64,000 bases of DNA, taken from the NCBI RefSeq assembly GCF_034479615.1, contig NZ_CP140255.1, positions 4,216,001-4,280,000 on the forward strand, written 5' to 3'. The translations under genes and the position numbers were made by a program. Source of the stretch: Vreelandella neptunia (GTDB lineage: Bacteria > Pseudomonadota > Gammaproteobacteria > Pseudomonadales > Halomonadaceae). The notes beneath the pieces were generated by a model. The model saw nothing but the letters and a program-made list of their open reading frames with translations. It was not told the origin of the DNA and ran no database searches. Positions 9,787 to 18,623 of the stretch are shown one piece after another; position 1 is the stretch's first letter; each line of letters begins with the position of its first letter.

Positions 9787-10200
9787 ATGGGACAACGTCC
9801 TGCTATTATTATTAATCGTCTTGATGCCGAACGCCTTCAGCGCTTGATCGACAATGCATCTGATAAAGACATGGCCGTGGCTCAGCTACTTGAGGAAGAG
9901 CTAGCACGAGGTGAAGTCTGCGATCCCGAGGATATTCCGGATGACGTGGTCAGCATGAATAGCCAGGTTCGCTTCACCGACCTTACCCGCGGGCTTAAGA
10001 TGATTCGCACCTTGGTCTATCCGCACTCCCTGGAAAGCGTAGCGGACGGCATTTCGGTCATGGCGCCTATTGGTGCTGCATTGATCGGTCTTAAAGTGGG
10101 CGACATCATCGAATGGCCGTTACCCAACAATACCGAAGCACGGCTCCGCATCGATGCTATTTATTGGCAGCCCGAACGCGAAAAGCAATTCCATCGATAA
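9787..10200 (+). CDS. rnk: Rnk: regulator of nucleoside diphosphate kinase (GreA/GreB C-domain family)
   Basis: A 137-residue protein with an N-terminal coiled segment and a C-terminal FKBP-like GreA/B-type domain, recognisable from YPHSLESVADGISVMAPIGAALIGLKVGDIIEWPLPN-type sequence. Rnk binds RNA polymerase and affects nucleoside diphosphate kinase levels in enterobacteria and pseudomonads. Length matches. CAAGGAGA lies six bases before ATG 9787. It is its own unit after the gdhA terminator. Confidence 0.9.
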   Translation: MGQRPAIIINRLDAERLQRLIDNASDKDMAVAQLLEEELARGEVCDPEDIPDDVVSMNSQVRFTDLTRGLKMIRTLVYPHSLESVADGISVMAPIGAALIGLKVGDIIEWPLPNNTEARLRIDAIYWQPEREKQFHR

Positions 10201-10634
10201 GACGCGCTAAAGAGTGAGCTGGCTCCGCTAGCTCATGATTAAGTCAGCTATTATCTTCGCCCACTTATTTCACATAAAGGGAGTCTATTCAGAGCGCCCT
10301 TCGCTTTCACATACTTCCTTCGGAAGACGATACCTAAGCGGCTCTTTATCGCATTAAACATACCGTCCCTGCTATTAATCATAACCATGGCACTTTTCAC
10401 AATTCTGCCAGTGATAATGTACACATTGGACGGTTACCTTAAAACCTGAATTGGCAAAGCATTACAGCGCTCATAGGCGCCCTTACGCCAGGAAGTGGAC
10501 GCAGCGACTTCCGATCAAGAGAGGGTCGACTCAGGCCAAACGACAAAAAAACGTGATACGATAATCTTTTGTATTCGTCATATTTTCTGTCGTTTTTAGA
10601 GACAACCTCACCGCAAAGGGAATCAGCTTTCACC
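10201..10634. promoter_or_regulatory. Intergenic region upstream of paaX with a long-spaced inverted repeat
   Basis: This 434 bp gap holds no convincing gene. Near its end AAACGACA (10538-10545) is mirrored by TGTCGTTT (10588-10595) with 42 bases between, an eight-base perfect inverted repeat close to the paaX start. A short GAGCT/AGCTC stem just after rnk could be a weak terminator. PaaX controls its own operon in some bacteria, so the repeat may be an operator, but this is a guess. Confidence 0.35.
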
Positions 10635-11561
10635 ATGTCGTCAGCTAAAGAGTGCGTCGCTACGCTTATTGATGACTTTCAAAAGCGTCGGCCAATTCGC
10701 GCCGGTTCATTGATTATTACCGTCTATGGCGACTCTATCGTTCCGCGGGGCGGTACCGTTTGGTTAGGCAGTCTATCGAAACTGGTGGAGCCCATCGGTA
10801 TCAACGAGCGGCTGGTGCGCACATCGGTTTACCGGCTGACCAATGAAACCTGGCTACGGGGAGAGAAGATTGGTCGTCGCAGCTACTATCGGTTGAGTGG
10901 CCCTGGTCGGCGTCGTTTCGAACAAGCCTTCAAGCGTGTCTATCACGGCGCCCAGCCAGCTTGGTCGGGACAGTGGACATTGGTATTGCTGACACAGCTT
11001 CCCCCAGACCGGCGCCAACAGATTCGTGATGAGCTCGAATGGCTAGGCTTTGGTAGTTTTGCTCAGGGTGTGCTGGCGCATCCCACGCTGTCATGTGCAG
11101 AGACCATGGCGGCCTTGCAAGAACTGGATGCAGCAGACGATACGATTGTAATGCAAACGCAGACCATGGAGCCCATGACCAGTAAGCCGCTGCGTCTCCA
11201 GGTCAGAGAGAGCTGGAACCTCGACGAATTAGCCGAGCTCTACCAACGTTTTCTGGTTAAGTTTCGCCCACTCTGGAATGCACTCAACGCAGAGAACCAT
11301 TTGGGGCAGGAAGAGTGTTTCATTGCCCGCACTTTGCTTATTCACGAGTATCGCAAGGTTCAATTACGCGATCCCCTCCTGCCTGAGGAACTACTCCCCA
11401 CGGCGTGGGAAGGACGCTACGCCCATCAGCTCTGCCGCAACCTTTATCGTTTGCTCTCCGAACGTGCAGAACGCTGGCTGGATCAACATCTGGAAAACGC
11501 CGAGGGCCCACTACCCGCCCCCGGCCCCAGCTTCTACCAGCGCTTCGGCGGGCTGGATTGA
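10635..11561 (+). CDS. paaX: PaaX: phenylacetyl-CoA-responsive repressor
   Basis: A 308-residue GntR-like PaaX-family regulator; the E. coli protein has 316. The N-terminal winged helix contains GSLIITVYGDSIVPRGG and the recognition region LVRTSVYRLTNETWL. The central PaaX domain has WTLVLLTQLPPDRR and WLGFGSFAQGVLAHP, and the tail has the conserved LLIHEYRKVQLRDPLLP stretch. PaaX represses paa operons until phenylacetyl-CoA binds. I prefer ATG 10635 (MSSAKECV) to the in-frame upstream ATG at 10569, because the family domain starts just after it. It lies 45 bp before the convergent sigma-54 activator and 15 kb from the paa operon it should control. Confidence 0.92.
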   Translation: MSSAKECVATLIDDFQKRRPIRAGSLIITVYGDSIVPRGGTVWLGSLSKLVEPIGINERLVRTSVYRLTNETWLRGEKIGRRSYYRLSGPGRRRFEQAFKRVYHGAQPAWSGQWTLVLLTQLPPDRRQQIRDELEWLGFGSFAQGVLAHPTLSCAETMAALQELDAADDTIVMQTQTMEPMTSKPLRLQVRESWNLDELAELYQRFLVKFRPLWNALNAENHLGQEECFIARTLLIHEYRKVQLRDPLLPEELLPTAWEGRYAHQLCRNLYRLLSERAERWLDQHLENAEGPLPAPGPSFYQRFGGLD

Positions 11562-11605
11562 ACGCCAAACGAGCACGATGAATCAGTCGTCACATCCAGT
11601 GGGGC

Positions 11606-13543
11606 TCACCCCAACCGTCGATAGAGCGTCGAGCGACTGATGCCTAGCGCCCGGGCGGCGGCAGTCATGTTGCCGTCGTGGGCTTCGAGCGTGCGCACCA
11701 TATGGGCCCGCTCCATTTCGCGCAGCTCCTGGGAGCCGTTGCACACATCCTCCGATGTGGCCGTACTGTCGACACCACTCTCCATGGGCTGAGTCAGCTT
11801 GCGCTGCCAGCGTGGCGAAAGCCCTTCCATGGTCAGCCGTTGGCACTCTGGTTCGGCTCCCACCAGAGCCGCTTCCAGGCAGTGTTCCAGTTCCCGCCAG
11901 TTGCCAGGCCAAAGGTAGGCGGTCAAACGCTCTACCAAGGTCTCATCCAAAACCAAATGGCGGCCATGATGGCGGCATAGCGATGCCCAACGTTCATGAA
12001 TCTGTCCAGCTAGATCGACCTGCTCGTTCAGCGTGGGAAGCTCTACTACTACTCCAGCCAGGCGGTAATAGAGATCCTCGCGGAAGTCACCGGCCGTCAC
12101 CAGGATCTCTAGATCGCGATGGCTAGCGGCTATTACTCGGCAGTCGATAGGTACCTCGCGGTGATCGCCCAGCGGCGTCACCACTCTCTCCTGCAGCACC
12201 CGCAGTAGACGGGCCTGCAGCGCCAGCGGCATGTCACCGATCTCGTCGAGCATTAAAGTGCCACCATTAGCCTGCACCAGCCGCCCGCTGTAGCCCCCCT
12301 TACGGGCGCCGGTGAAGGCACCTTCCCCATAGCCAAACAGCTCTGCCTCGATAAGGCTTTCGGGCAGGGCTGCGCAGTTGAGTGCCACGAAGGGCCGCTG
12401 CTCACCAAGACTGATATGCAGCGCTCGGGCCAATTGCTCTTTTCCGGTACCAGTTTTGCCCTGCAGCAGTACTGGCAGGCCTACTTCCAGCGCCCGACTA
12501 GCCCGGCGTGCCTCCCGGGCCAGAGCCATGGGCCACTCCTCAACCAGCGCCTCAAGATCACGGCAGAGGGATGGTTCGGGCGAAACCGGCACCACAATGG
12601 CTTCGTTGCTCAGAGCCGCCGGCTGCCACTGGTCAGGGGGATTGAGTCGCCCTACCAGTTGGCCACCGGTGAGCGGCAGCCCCAGCAAGGCCGAACAACT
12701 TTCGCATTGGCGACAGATCTCCTTCCAGGAATTACCCAATAACTCTTCAATATGACGGCCGATTAATGCGGCGGAGGCCTCGCCAAGCCATTGGGCGGCC
12801 TGGGAATCAACCGCCAGGATCAGACCGGTCTCATTCAGTGCCACCAAACCGCAGCTCACGCTGTCCAGCTCGGCCAGCGATGCGTGCACCTGGAGCACCC
12901 AGTGCTGCTGGTAGTGGCGGAAAAAAAGCCGCTGCTCCAGCGCCCCGGTGAGCTGCTGCACTCGGCGTAGAAAAATTTCGGGGCGGGGGTGGTCGGCCTC
13001 GAAAGTGAGATCGATCAAGCCTAGACAGTCACCGTTGAGATCTAACAACGGGGCAGCCACACAGGAGACCGGGTTGTCGGGGAATAGCAAGTGCTCACAG
13101 GATTTGACCAATACCGGCGCCCGCTCGATGAGCGCCAGGGCCGGTGCATTGGTACCGAACCAGCGTTCGTCCAGGTTGATGCCGGCCCCGATGTGAAAAC
13201 GATCATTAAGCACGAAGCGCTGACCATAGCTCTTGAGTACGGTGGCATCTGGGGTGGCCAGCAGCAACTGGCAGCCACGTAGATCCTCGGCCACTCGCCT
13301 GATCAGGGGATCAGCCAGTTCGATCAGACGACGATGCGTCTCACGCTGAGTGCGCAGTTCGCTACTATCGAGCCGCGGCAGCTCAGGCCGGGTACCAGGC
13401 TGCAGCCCGTGCTCCATACATCGCTGCCACGAACGGTCGATACAGGCATCGAGCATGCCTAACGGTAGCTGCTGGCCGCGGAGCAGATGCTCACGGGCCT
13501 GGCGAATCACGTCAGAGGTTCTCAGGGCTGCTCTGGAGATCAT
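11606..13543 (-). CDS. Sigma-54-dependent activator, AcoR-like (GAF, AAA+, Fis HTH)
   Basis: A 645-residue bacterial enhancer-binding protein. The N-terminal half contains a GAF-type sensory region (about 70-210) and a PAS-like segment. The AAA+ domain has Walker A GKTGTGKE near residue 361, the sigma-54 contact loop GAFTGA near 408 and Walker B GGTLMLDEIGDM. The C-terminus ends in a Fis-type helix-turn-helix, AARALGISRSTLYRRLG. The domain order matches AcoR-class regulators that respond to small molecules. It diverges from the aldehyde dehydrogenase gene, whose promoter carries a consensus -24/-12 element, so it very probably activates the amine operons. The inducer is unknown; an aryl amine or aldehyde is the natural guess. 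Confidence 0.9.
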   Translation of the reverse strand: MISRAALRTSDVIRQAREHLLRGQQLPLGMLDACIDRSWQRCMEHGLQPGTRPELPRLDSSELRTQRETHRRLIELADPLIRRVAEDLRGCQLLLATPDATVLKSYGQRFVLNDRFHIGAGINLDERWFGTNAPALALIERAPVLVKSCEHLLFPDNPVSCVAAPLLDLNGDCLGLIDLTFEADHPRPEIFLRRVQQLTGALEQRLFFRHYQQHWVLQVHASLAELDSVSCGLVALNETGLILAVDSQAAQWLGEASAALIGRHIEELLGNSWKEICRQCESCSALLGLPLTGGQLVGRLNPPDQWQPAALSNEAIVVPVSPEPSLCRDLEALVEEWPMALAREARRASRALEVGLPVLLQGKTGTGKEQLARALHISLGEQRPFVALNCAALPESLIEAELFGYGEGAFTGARKGGYSGRLVQANGGTLMLDEIGDMPLALQARLLRVLQERVVTPLGDHREVPIDCRVIAASHRDLEILVTAGDFREDLYYRLAGVVVELPTLNEQVDLAGQIHERWASLCRHHGRHLVLDETLVERLTAYLWPGNWRELEHCLEAALVGAEPECQRLTMEGLSPRWQRKLTQPMESGVDSTATSEDVCNGSQELREMERAHMVRTLEAHDGNMTAAARALGISRSTLYRRLG

Positions 13544-13582
13544 GGCTCTCTCCCCGCGAAGTTGGCGACCTGTCCCAGGATG

Positions 13583-13605
13583 CGACAGCTGTCGTGTCCG
13601 ACGAC
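13583..13605. promoter_or_regulatory. Candidate upstream activator sites (palindromes)
   Basis: CGACAGCTGTCG at 13583-13594 is a perfect 12-bp palindrome. It overlaps a second inverted repeat, GTCGT-N5-ACGAC, at 13591-13605. Both lie about 90-110 bp upstream of the -24 element, the usual distance for enhancer sites of sigma-54 activators, and directly before the regulator's own start. Confidence 0.55.
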
Positions 13606-13691
13606 AAAACGACGCAGGAACAACGACAGAGCATCTTCAAAACCGACCCGCAACTCGCTGATTTTGTTTTGATTATATTGTACCCCTGAGC

Positions 13692-13706
13692 TGGCACGGG
13701 GCTTGC
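13692..13706 (+). promoter_or_regulatory. Sigma-54 (-24/-12) promoter of the aldehyde dehydrogenase operon
   Basis: TGGCAC (13692-13697), five bases, then TTGC (13703-13706) match the RpoN consensus fully, with GG and GC ten bases apart. It lies about 75 bp before the chosen ATG of the aldehyde dehydrogenase gene and faces it, between that gene and its sigma-54 activator. Confidence 0.88.
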
Positions 13707-13781
13707 TAGGGAGTATTGGAGGCGTGCAATGACTGGCACGCTCTCAAAACAATCATAAATCAGCCTAACAGGAGCACAACC

Positions 13782-15266
13782 ATGACGCAGCACTCCACCG
13801 CCATTCAAGCTTGGCTTGACAAGAGCCACACCCTCTTTATCGGCGGCCAGTGGCGTCCTGCCACTAGCGGCCAGACCCTGGATGTCTATAATCCCGCCAC
13901 CGCCGAGGTGATCAGTCGGGTTCCGGCGGGCGATGCCAACGATATCGACGCCGCGGTCAGTGCCGCCCGGGAGGCCTTCCGTGGCTGGCGCAAGTCGCGC
14001 CCCTCCCAGCGGGAGAAGCTGTTGCTGGATCTCGCCGACGCTCTAGAGGCCCGCGCCGATGACTTCGCCCTGCTCGAGACCCTGGACAACGGCAAGCCGG
14101 TGACCTTTTCACGCCATATGGACGTCGCCCTGGCCATCGACTACATCCGTTATACCGCGGGCTGGGCCACCAAGATCGAAGGCCGCAGCATGACCCCCTC
14201 CATGCCCTTCCTGCCCGAAGACAAGCAGATCGTCGCTTATACCCGCCGCGAGCCCATAGGCGTCGTGGGCGCCATCATCCCCTGGAATTTCCCGCTGTTG
14301 ATGGCAGCCTGGAAGGTGGCCCCAGCCCTAGCCGCCGGCTGCAGCATCGTGCTCAAGCCCGCCGAGGACACCCCGCTCACCGCCCTGTTGCTGGCGGAGC
14401 TGGCCGAGCAAGTGGGCTTCCCGGCCGGCACTCTCAACGTGGTCACTGGTCTGGGTCATACCGCTGGAGCAGCGCTGGCTGGCCACCCAGGTATCAACAA
14501 GGTGGCCTTTACCGGGTCGACCCCTGTAGGCAAGCAGATCGGGCATTCCGCCATGGAGAACCTGACCCGGACCACCCTGGAACTGGGCGGCAAATCACCG
14601 GTGATGGTGCTGGCCGATGCCGATATTGAGGCAGCCGCTGCCGGCGCGGCTCAGGCGATCTTCTTCAACCAGGGGCAGGTCTGTACCGCCGGATCGCGGA
14701 TCTATGTGCATGAGTCGATCCACGACGCCTTCGTCACCAAGCTAGCCGAACAGGCCCAGGGCCTGACGCTAGCGCCGGGTTGGGAACCCACTTGTACCCT
14801 TGGCCCGCTGGTCTCTGCCAAGCAGCAGCAGCGAGTACTGGCGTATATCGAGCAGGCGCGCAGCGACGGCGGCACCATCGTTACCGGCGGCGGTAAGGGC
14901 AGCGAAACGGGCTACTTCGTAGAGCCCACGGTGATCACCGGCTTGGCCCAGGAGAGCCGCTGCGTGCAGGAAGAAATCTTCGGCCCAGTAGTGGTGGTAC
15001 AGACCTTCCGCGAGCTGGAAGAACTGGTGTTACTGGCCAACGACTCTCCCTATGGGCTGGCCGCGAGTATCTGGTCCAACGATCTTGCCGCGGTTAATCG
15101 TCTGGTGCCGGAGATTGAGTCCGGCAGCGTCTGGATCAATGGCCACAACCTACTGGATGCCTGCATGCCCTTCGGTGGCTTCAAACAGTCGGGCATTGGC
15201 CGCGAGCTCGGCGATTCACTGATCGAACATTACACAGAGCAGAAATCGGTTGTGATGATCGTTTGA
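13782..15266 (+). CDS. NAD(P)-dependent aldehyde dehydrogenase, phenylacetaldehyde dehydrogenase-like (FeaB type)
   Basis: A 494-residue ALDH superfamily enzyme. The active site is intact: IIPWNFPLLMAAWK, the glutamate in TLELGGKSPV, and the nucleophile in FFNQGQVCTAGSR. The segment YTAGWATKIEG followed by TRREPIGVVG resembles FeaB/StyD phenylacetaldehyde dehydrogenases. I start at ATG 13782 because AACAGGAGC precedes it, rather than at the in-frame ATG 13716. It is first in the forward operon and would oxidise the aldehyde released by the QHNDH to phenylacetate or a related acid. Substrate preference is inferred from context and likeness, not proven. Confidence 0.88.
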   Translation: MTQHSTAIQAWLDKSHTLFIGGQWRPATSGQTLDVYNPATAEVISRVPAGDANDIDAAVSAAREAFRGWRKSRPSQREKLLLDLADALEARADDFALLETLDNGKPVTFSRHMDVALAIDYIRYTAGWATKIEGRSMTPSMPFLPEDKQIVAYTRREPIGVVGAIIPWNFPLLMAAWKVAPALAAGCSIVLKPAEDTPLTALLLAELAEQVGFPAGTLNVVTGLGHTAGAALAGHPGINKVAFTGSTPVGKQIGHSAMENLTRTTLELGGKSPVMVLADADIEAAAAGAAQAIFFNQGQVCTAGSRIYVHESIHDAFVTKLAEQAQGLTLAPGWEPTCTLGPLVSAKQQQRVLAYIEQARSDGGTIVTGGGKGSETGYFVEPTVITGLAQESRCVQEEIFGPVVVVQTFRELEELVLLANDSPYGLAASIWSNDLAAVNRLVPEIESGSVWINGHNLLDACMPFGGFKQSGIGRELGDSLIEHYTEQKSVVMIV

Positions 15267-15319
15267 TGTAGCCCTGTCCTGGCATCGTGATTGGCCTTCC
15301 ACCTCCAAGGGAATATCCA

Positions 15320-16633
15320 ATGCATAAGAACAACTTTAACTCGCGTTTCTCCGGCTCCATAGGCGGACTGATGCTGGCCGCCACACTCCCTGCTCAGGCC
15401 TACGAGATGGCCGATCTCGGCCACTCCACCGTGAATATCGATATTCAGGCGTTGCTCGGTACTTTCCATAGCGACCGGGGGTATGCCACCGGGGCAGCCG
15501 AGGCGAAGCGTCACCGCTGGCAGGAAGGAGTGCTGACCCTGGGCGCCGAACTCGCCCCCAAGGCGGATGGTCTCTATGGCCGAGTTAGCACCGTAGGCAC
15601 CGCCACCTGGGGCGACGGCGACGCCGCTGGCTTTACCTCTGGCAGCGAGCGTGAGCTCGATCTCGAGGACGCCTTTCTCGGCTACCGTAGCGAGTCACAG
15701 GGCGACTCCAGTTTGCCCTGGCGCGTGGATGTTTCCGCGGGACGCCAGCCGATTACCCTCGGCGACGGCTTCCTGGTGGCTGGCGATGCGGTCAGCCTGG
15801 GAGACTCCTTGGGCGATGAGCTGGATCGGGGCGGCGCCTACTACCTGGCGGGGCGCCAAGCCTTTGACCGCACCGCAGTGGTAGCCCTGGGTCACGCAGG
15901 CTGGCAAAGCCAAGTGGCCTGGTTCGAGTCGGACAATCCGGCACAAGCCAGCACCGAGATGGCCGCTCTCACCCTGGCCCACGATCACGGTAGTGGATTA
16001 GTGGAGGCGACCTATTTGCGCGGTCTGGGAGTTGACAAGGCCCAAGCTGACGACTTCCTGGCCCAGCGCGATGGTATGGATGTCTATGGACTGCGCTTCG
16101 AACAGCGCATGCTGGACGACGCCTTGACCCTGCGCGGAGAGCTCGCCCATCAGCGCAAGAACACCCGTGAGAACGCCTGGGCACTAGAGCCTGCCTGGAC
16201 TTTCAGCGAGCTACCCGGTCAACCTACCCTGTCGCTGCGCTACAGCCGCTTTTCCGAAGAGTGGGATCCGCTCTTCTACGGTTTCACCCGGGGCTACGGA
16301 ACCTGGTTCCAGGGCGAGGTAGCAGGAAACTATGCCGGCCCCTTCAATAGCAATACCGAGGTGTGGCGGCTGGGTCTGGAGGGCTCGTTGAATGAGAGCC
16401 TGCACCTGGGACTCCTGGCTTACGACTTCTCCAGCCGTGACACCACTAACCAGCCCGACATGGGCGGGCGTGAGTTCAATCTCTATGCCGAGTGGCTGCC
16501 CTCCGATTGGCTCTATGTCTCACCACTGCTCGGCTGGTACAGTCCGAACAAGAGTGCGGCCCAGGGCGGTATTCAGCTTGGCGACGACGACACCGCTTTC
16601 TATGCCCAACTACTCGTGGGATTCTTCTTCTGA
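15320..16633 (+). CDS. Outer-membrane beta-barrel protein (alginate-export/porin-like)
   Basis: A 437-residue protein with a signal peptide (GSIGGLMLAATLPAQA, cleavage after AQA) and a sequence of alternating polar and aromatic strands. It ends in LVGFFF, with the terminal phenylalanine of outer-membrane barrels. Features such as WRVDVSAGRQPITLGDGF and a long run of short strands resemble the alginate-export porin family. ATG 15320 follows AAGGGA. It sits between the aldehyde dehydrogenase and qhpG, so uptake of amines across the outer membrane is a reasonable but unproven role. Its stop overlaps the next start. Confidence 0.75.
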   Translation: MHKNNFNSRFSGSIGGLMLAATLPAQAYEMADLGHSTVNIDIQALLGTFHSDRGYATGAAEAKRHRWQEGVLTLGAELAPKADGLYGRVSTVGTATWGDGDAAGFTSGSERELDLEDAFLGYRSESQGDSSLPWRVDVSAGRQPITLGDGFLVAGDAVSLGDSLGDELDRGGAYYLAGRQAFDRTAVVALGHAGWQSQVAWFESDNPAQASTEMAALTLAHDHGSGLVEATYLRGLGVDKAQADDFLAQRDGMDVYGLRFEQRMLDDALTLRGELAHQRKNTRENAWALEPAWTFSELPGQPTLSLRYSRFSEEWDPLFYGFTRGYGTWFQGEVAGNYAGPFNSNTEVWRLGLEGSLNESLHLGLLAYDFSSRDTTNQPDMGGREFNLYAEWLPSDWLYVSPLLGWYSPNKSAAQGGIQLGDDDTAFYAQLLVGFFF

Positions 16634-18009
16634 TGCGCCAAGACGTGGATAGCGAGATAGTGATCGCCGGAGGCGGCCCCGCCGGGGCAGCTCTGGCCAT
16701 GCTGCTGCATCGCGCCGGTCGGCGAGTCACCCTGGTGGGGCGTGTCCGCTACTACCGGGCCATCGAGGGCATTGCCCGGCGCAGCCTCCAGGCCCTACAC
16801 AGCCTGGGGCTGCACCGGGCCGCCGACTGCGCGGTGGGGCCCCTGCCGCGGCGGGTTATCTGGGGTGGTGAGATTCGGGCGCCCAACGCCGAGTGGCTGC
16901 TGCCGCGCCCGGCCTTCGATGCCGCCCTGCTGGAAGATCTTCACGAGGCAGGTATCCCGGTGATCAAGGCGCGGATCACGTTCCTGGAGAGCCTGAAAAG
17001 TAACGTTCGCCTTGGTTTGGCAGATGGTCGCATACTGACCGCCTCCTGGGGCGTGGAGGCCCGGGGTCGGGCGGCGGCGCGGCGCCAGTTCCGCGACGCC
17101 GCCCCCTGGTCAACCCCGGCCTGGATCCTACGCGGCGAGGCCGCCGACTCCGCCCCCGCCAGTGCCGCCCTGTCGTTGCCCGGCGGCGGCTGGGCCTGGT
17201 GGTCGCGGCTCAAGGGCCAGCAGTATCTGCAACTGGCCCTGACGGAAGCGTCGCTATGCCAGGCGCGCTGCGACCCCGACGCCTGGCTCGCCGCCCAGCC
17301 CGATCTGGCCCAGCTCTGGGGCCAAGCCAAGATTCGCCACCACTACCAGCGCCCCAGCCTGCTGGGGCGCACCCAGGTGAGAGAGGGGCGCCTCTGGCGC
17401 CTGGGGGATGCCGCCATGGCTATCGACCCCCTCTCTGGACAGGGCATTTTCAATGCGCTCTCCTCGGCCCACGGCTTGGCACCGGTTCTCAATAGCCTGT
17501 TCGAAGAAGCCCGCATCGCGCCCCTGGAGCGCTTCCATCAACGCCGCCAGGATGCCCAGTACTGGCGCTTCGCCCGGGCTGGCCGCGACTTCTATCGCCA
17601 GGCCGCCTACCAAGAGTCGATAGACATCGATCCGGCACCCTACTGGACAGCACGCTGTCACTGGCCCGATCATCAACCGCTGCATCTACCGGAGCCCTGG
17701 GCCCGGGTAAGAGTGGGCCGCGGCCTGGCCATCATCGGTACACGATTGGCTGAGCGGGAGCTGGTTTTTACCCCGGATCAGCCATTGGGGATCCAGGCAG
17801 TGGCGGGAACCCCCCTGGCGCCCCTGGTCAAGGCCATGCAGGAGGGCGACCACGACGCGGCCCGGGCGCTATTGGTGGCCGCTGGCCCCGCTGCCATGGC
17901 GGTGGCCCGCTGGTGGACCGATCACCCCGACTGGCCGACGCTACCCGAGCCCGCACTCCACTCTTCCGGCGTCACCGCCTCTTCACCGGTCGATTCCGCC
18001 AGCCAATAG
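16633..18009 (+). CDS. qhpG: QhpG-like FAD-dependent monooxygenase of QHNDH maturation
   Basis: A 458-residue flavoprotein. The FAD dinucleotide-binding motif IVIAGGGPAGAALAMLLHRAG starts at about residue 8, and the second FAD contact WRLGDAAMAIDPLSGQG lies near 260. In Paracoccus, QhpG hydroxylates the tryptophan of the gamma subunit that becomes part of cysteine tryptophylquinone (CTQ). The start ATG at 16633 shares a base with the porin stop (TGATG), so the pair is translationally coupled. The 3' end overlaps the convergent qhpE gene by 88 bp. Placement with the aldehyde dehydrogenase rather than with the other qhp genes is unusual. Confidence 0.85.
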   Translation: MRQDVDSEIVIAGGGPAGAALAMLLHRAGRRVTLVGRVRYYRAIEGIARRSLQALHSLGLHRAADCAVGPLPRRVIWGGEIRAPNAEWLLPRPAFDAALLEDLHEAGIPVIKARITFLESLKSNVRLGLADGRILTASWGVEARGRAAARRQFRDAAPWSTPAWILRGEAADSAPASAALSLPGGGWAWWSRLKGQQYLQLALTEASLCQARCDPDAWLAAQPDLAQLWGQAKIRHHYQRPSLLGRTQVREGRLWRLGDAAMAIDPLSGQGIFNALSSAHGLAPVLNSLFEEARIAPLERFHQRRQDAQYWRFARAGRDFYRQAAYQESIDIDPAPYWTARCHWPDHQPLHLPEPWARVRVGRGLAIIGTRLAERELVFTPDQPLGIQAVAGTPLAPLVKAMQEGDHDAARALLVAAGPAAMAVARWWTDHPDWPTLPEPALHSSGVTASSPVDSASQ

Positions 18010-18623
18010 CCCAGGGCATGGGCGACGGCGAAGCTTGACCCACCCAGCGATGGTGGCGTTCCCAACGGTGGTGCCCCCACCTGCCAGGGCTGCCAGACCT
18101 GGCCTTCCTCGGAGTGCCCTCGGCCCGCCCAGACGCAGGCGTACCAGCGGCCATCCCGGTCACGTTGGGGCGGGCCCGGCATCAGCCCCGCGGCGCCGCT
18201 CACCGCTATCACCCCGGGCCAGGCTGCAGGGTAGACCGGCGCCCCGAAACGCGGACTGGCAGCGACGATGCAGGTGCCCGCAGCCTGAAGCCTCTGCACC
18301 GCCGCCTGCAGCCGCGCATCAGGCCGGGTCAACCCCAGACTGCAGAGCACCCAGGCCGGTGGCACCTCAGCTTGCCACTCGAAGGCCGCTGCCAGGGAAT
18401 CGGCGTTAGCGGTGAGACGCTCTTCGAATAGCTTGTAGAGGGCGATGTCCAGCCGCGTCAGCGGCAAATAATGCCCCAGGGTGGCGAGGACCGCCCGACC
18501 ATGGCCAAGGCGATCCCCGGGGTCGGCACCACTGGGTGAGTGGAAACGCGCCAGTGCCGTACCAGGAGGTACCCCGCTATCGATCACGCCCAGGGTCGGA
18601 CTGAGGGCCGATATTAGAGACAT
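17922..18623 (-). CDS. qhpE: QhpE: subtilisin-like protease that trims the gamma-subunit leader
   Basis: A short (233-residue) S8-family serine protease without a signal peptide. The triad is visible: Asp in LGVIDSGVP (D15), His in RLGHGRAVLA and Ser in LGGSSFAVAHALG. In the Paracoccus system QhpE removes the leader of QhpC in the cytoplasm after cross-linking. It is the last gene of the reverse operon, overlaps qhpF by 10 bp at its start and the convergent qhpG by 88 bp at its end. The size is as expected for this specialised subfamily, much smaller than secreted subtilisins. Confidence 0.88.
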   Translation of the reverse strand: MSLISALSPTLGVIDSGVPPGTALARFHSPSGADPGDRLGHGRAVLATLGHYLPLTRLDIALYKLFEERLTANADSLAAAFEWQAEVPPAWVLCSLGLTRPDARLQAAVQRLQAAGTCIVAASPRFGAPVYPAAWPGVIAVSGAAGLMPGPPQRDRDGRWYACVWAGRGHSEEGQVWQPWQVGAPPLGTPPSLGGSSFAVAHALGYWLAESTGEEAVTPEEWSAGSGSVGQSG

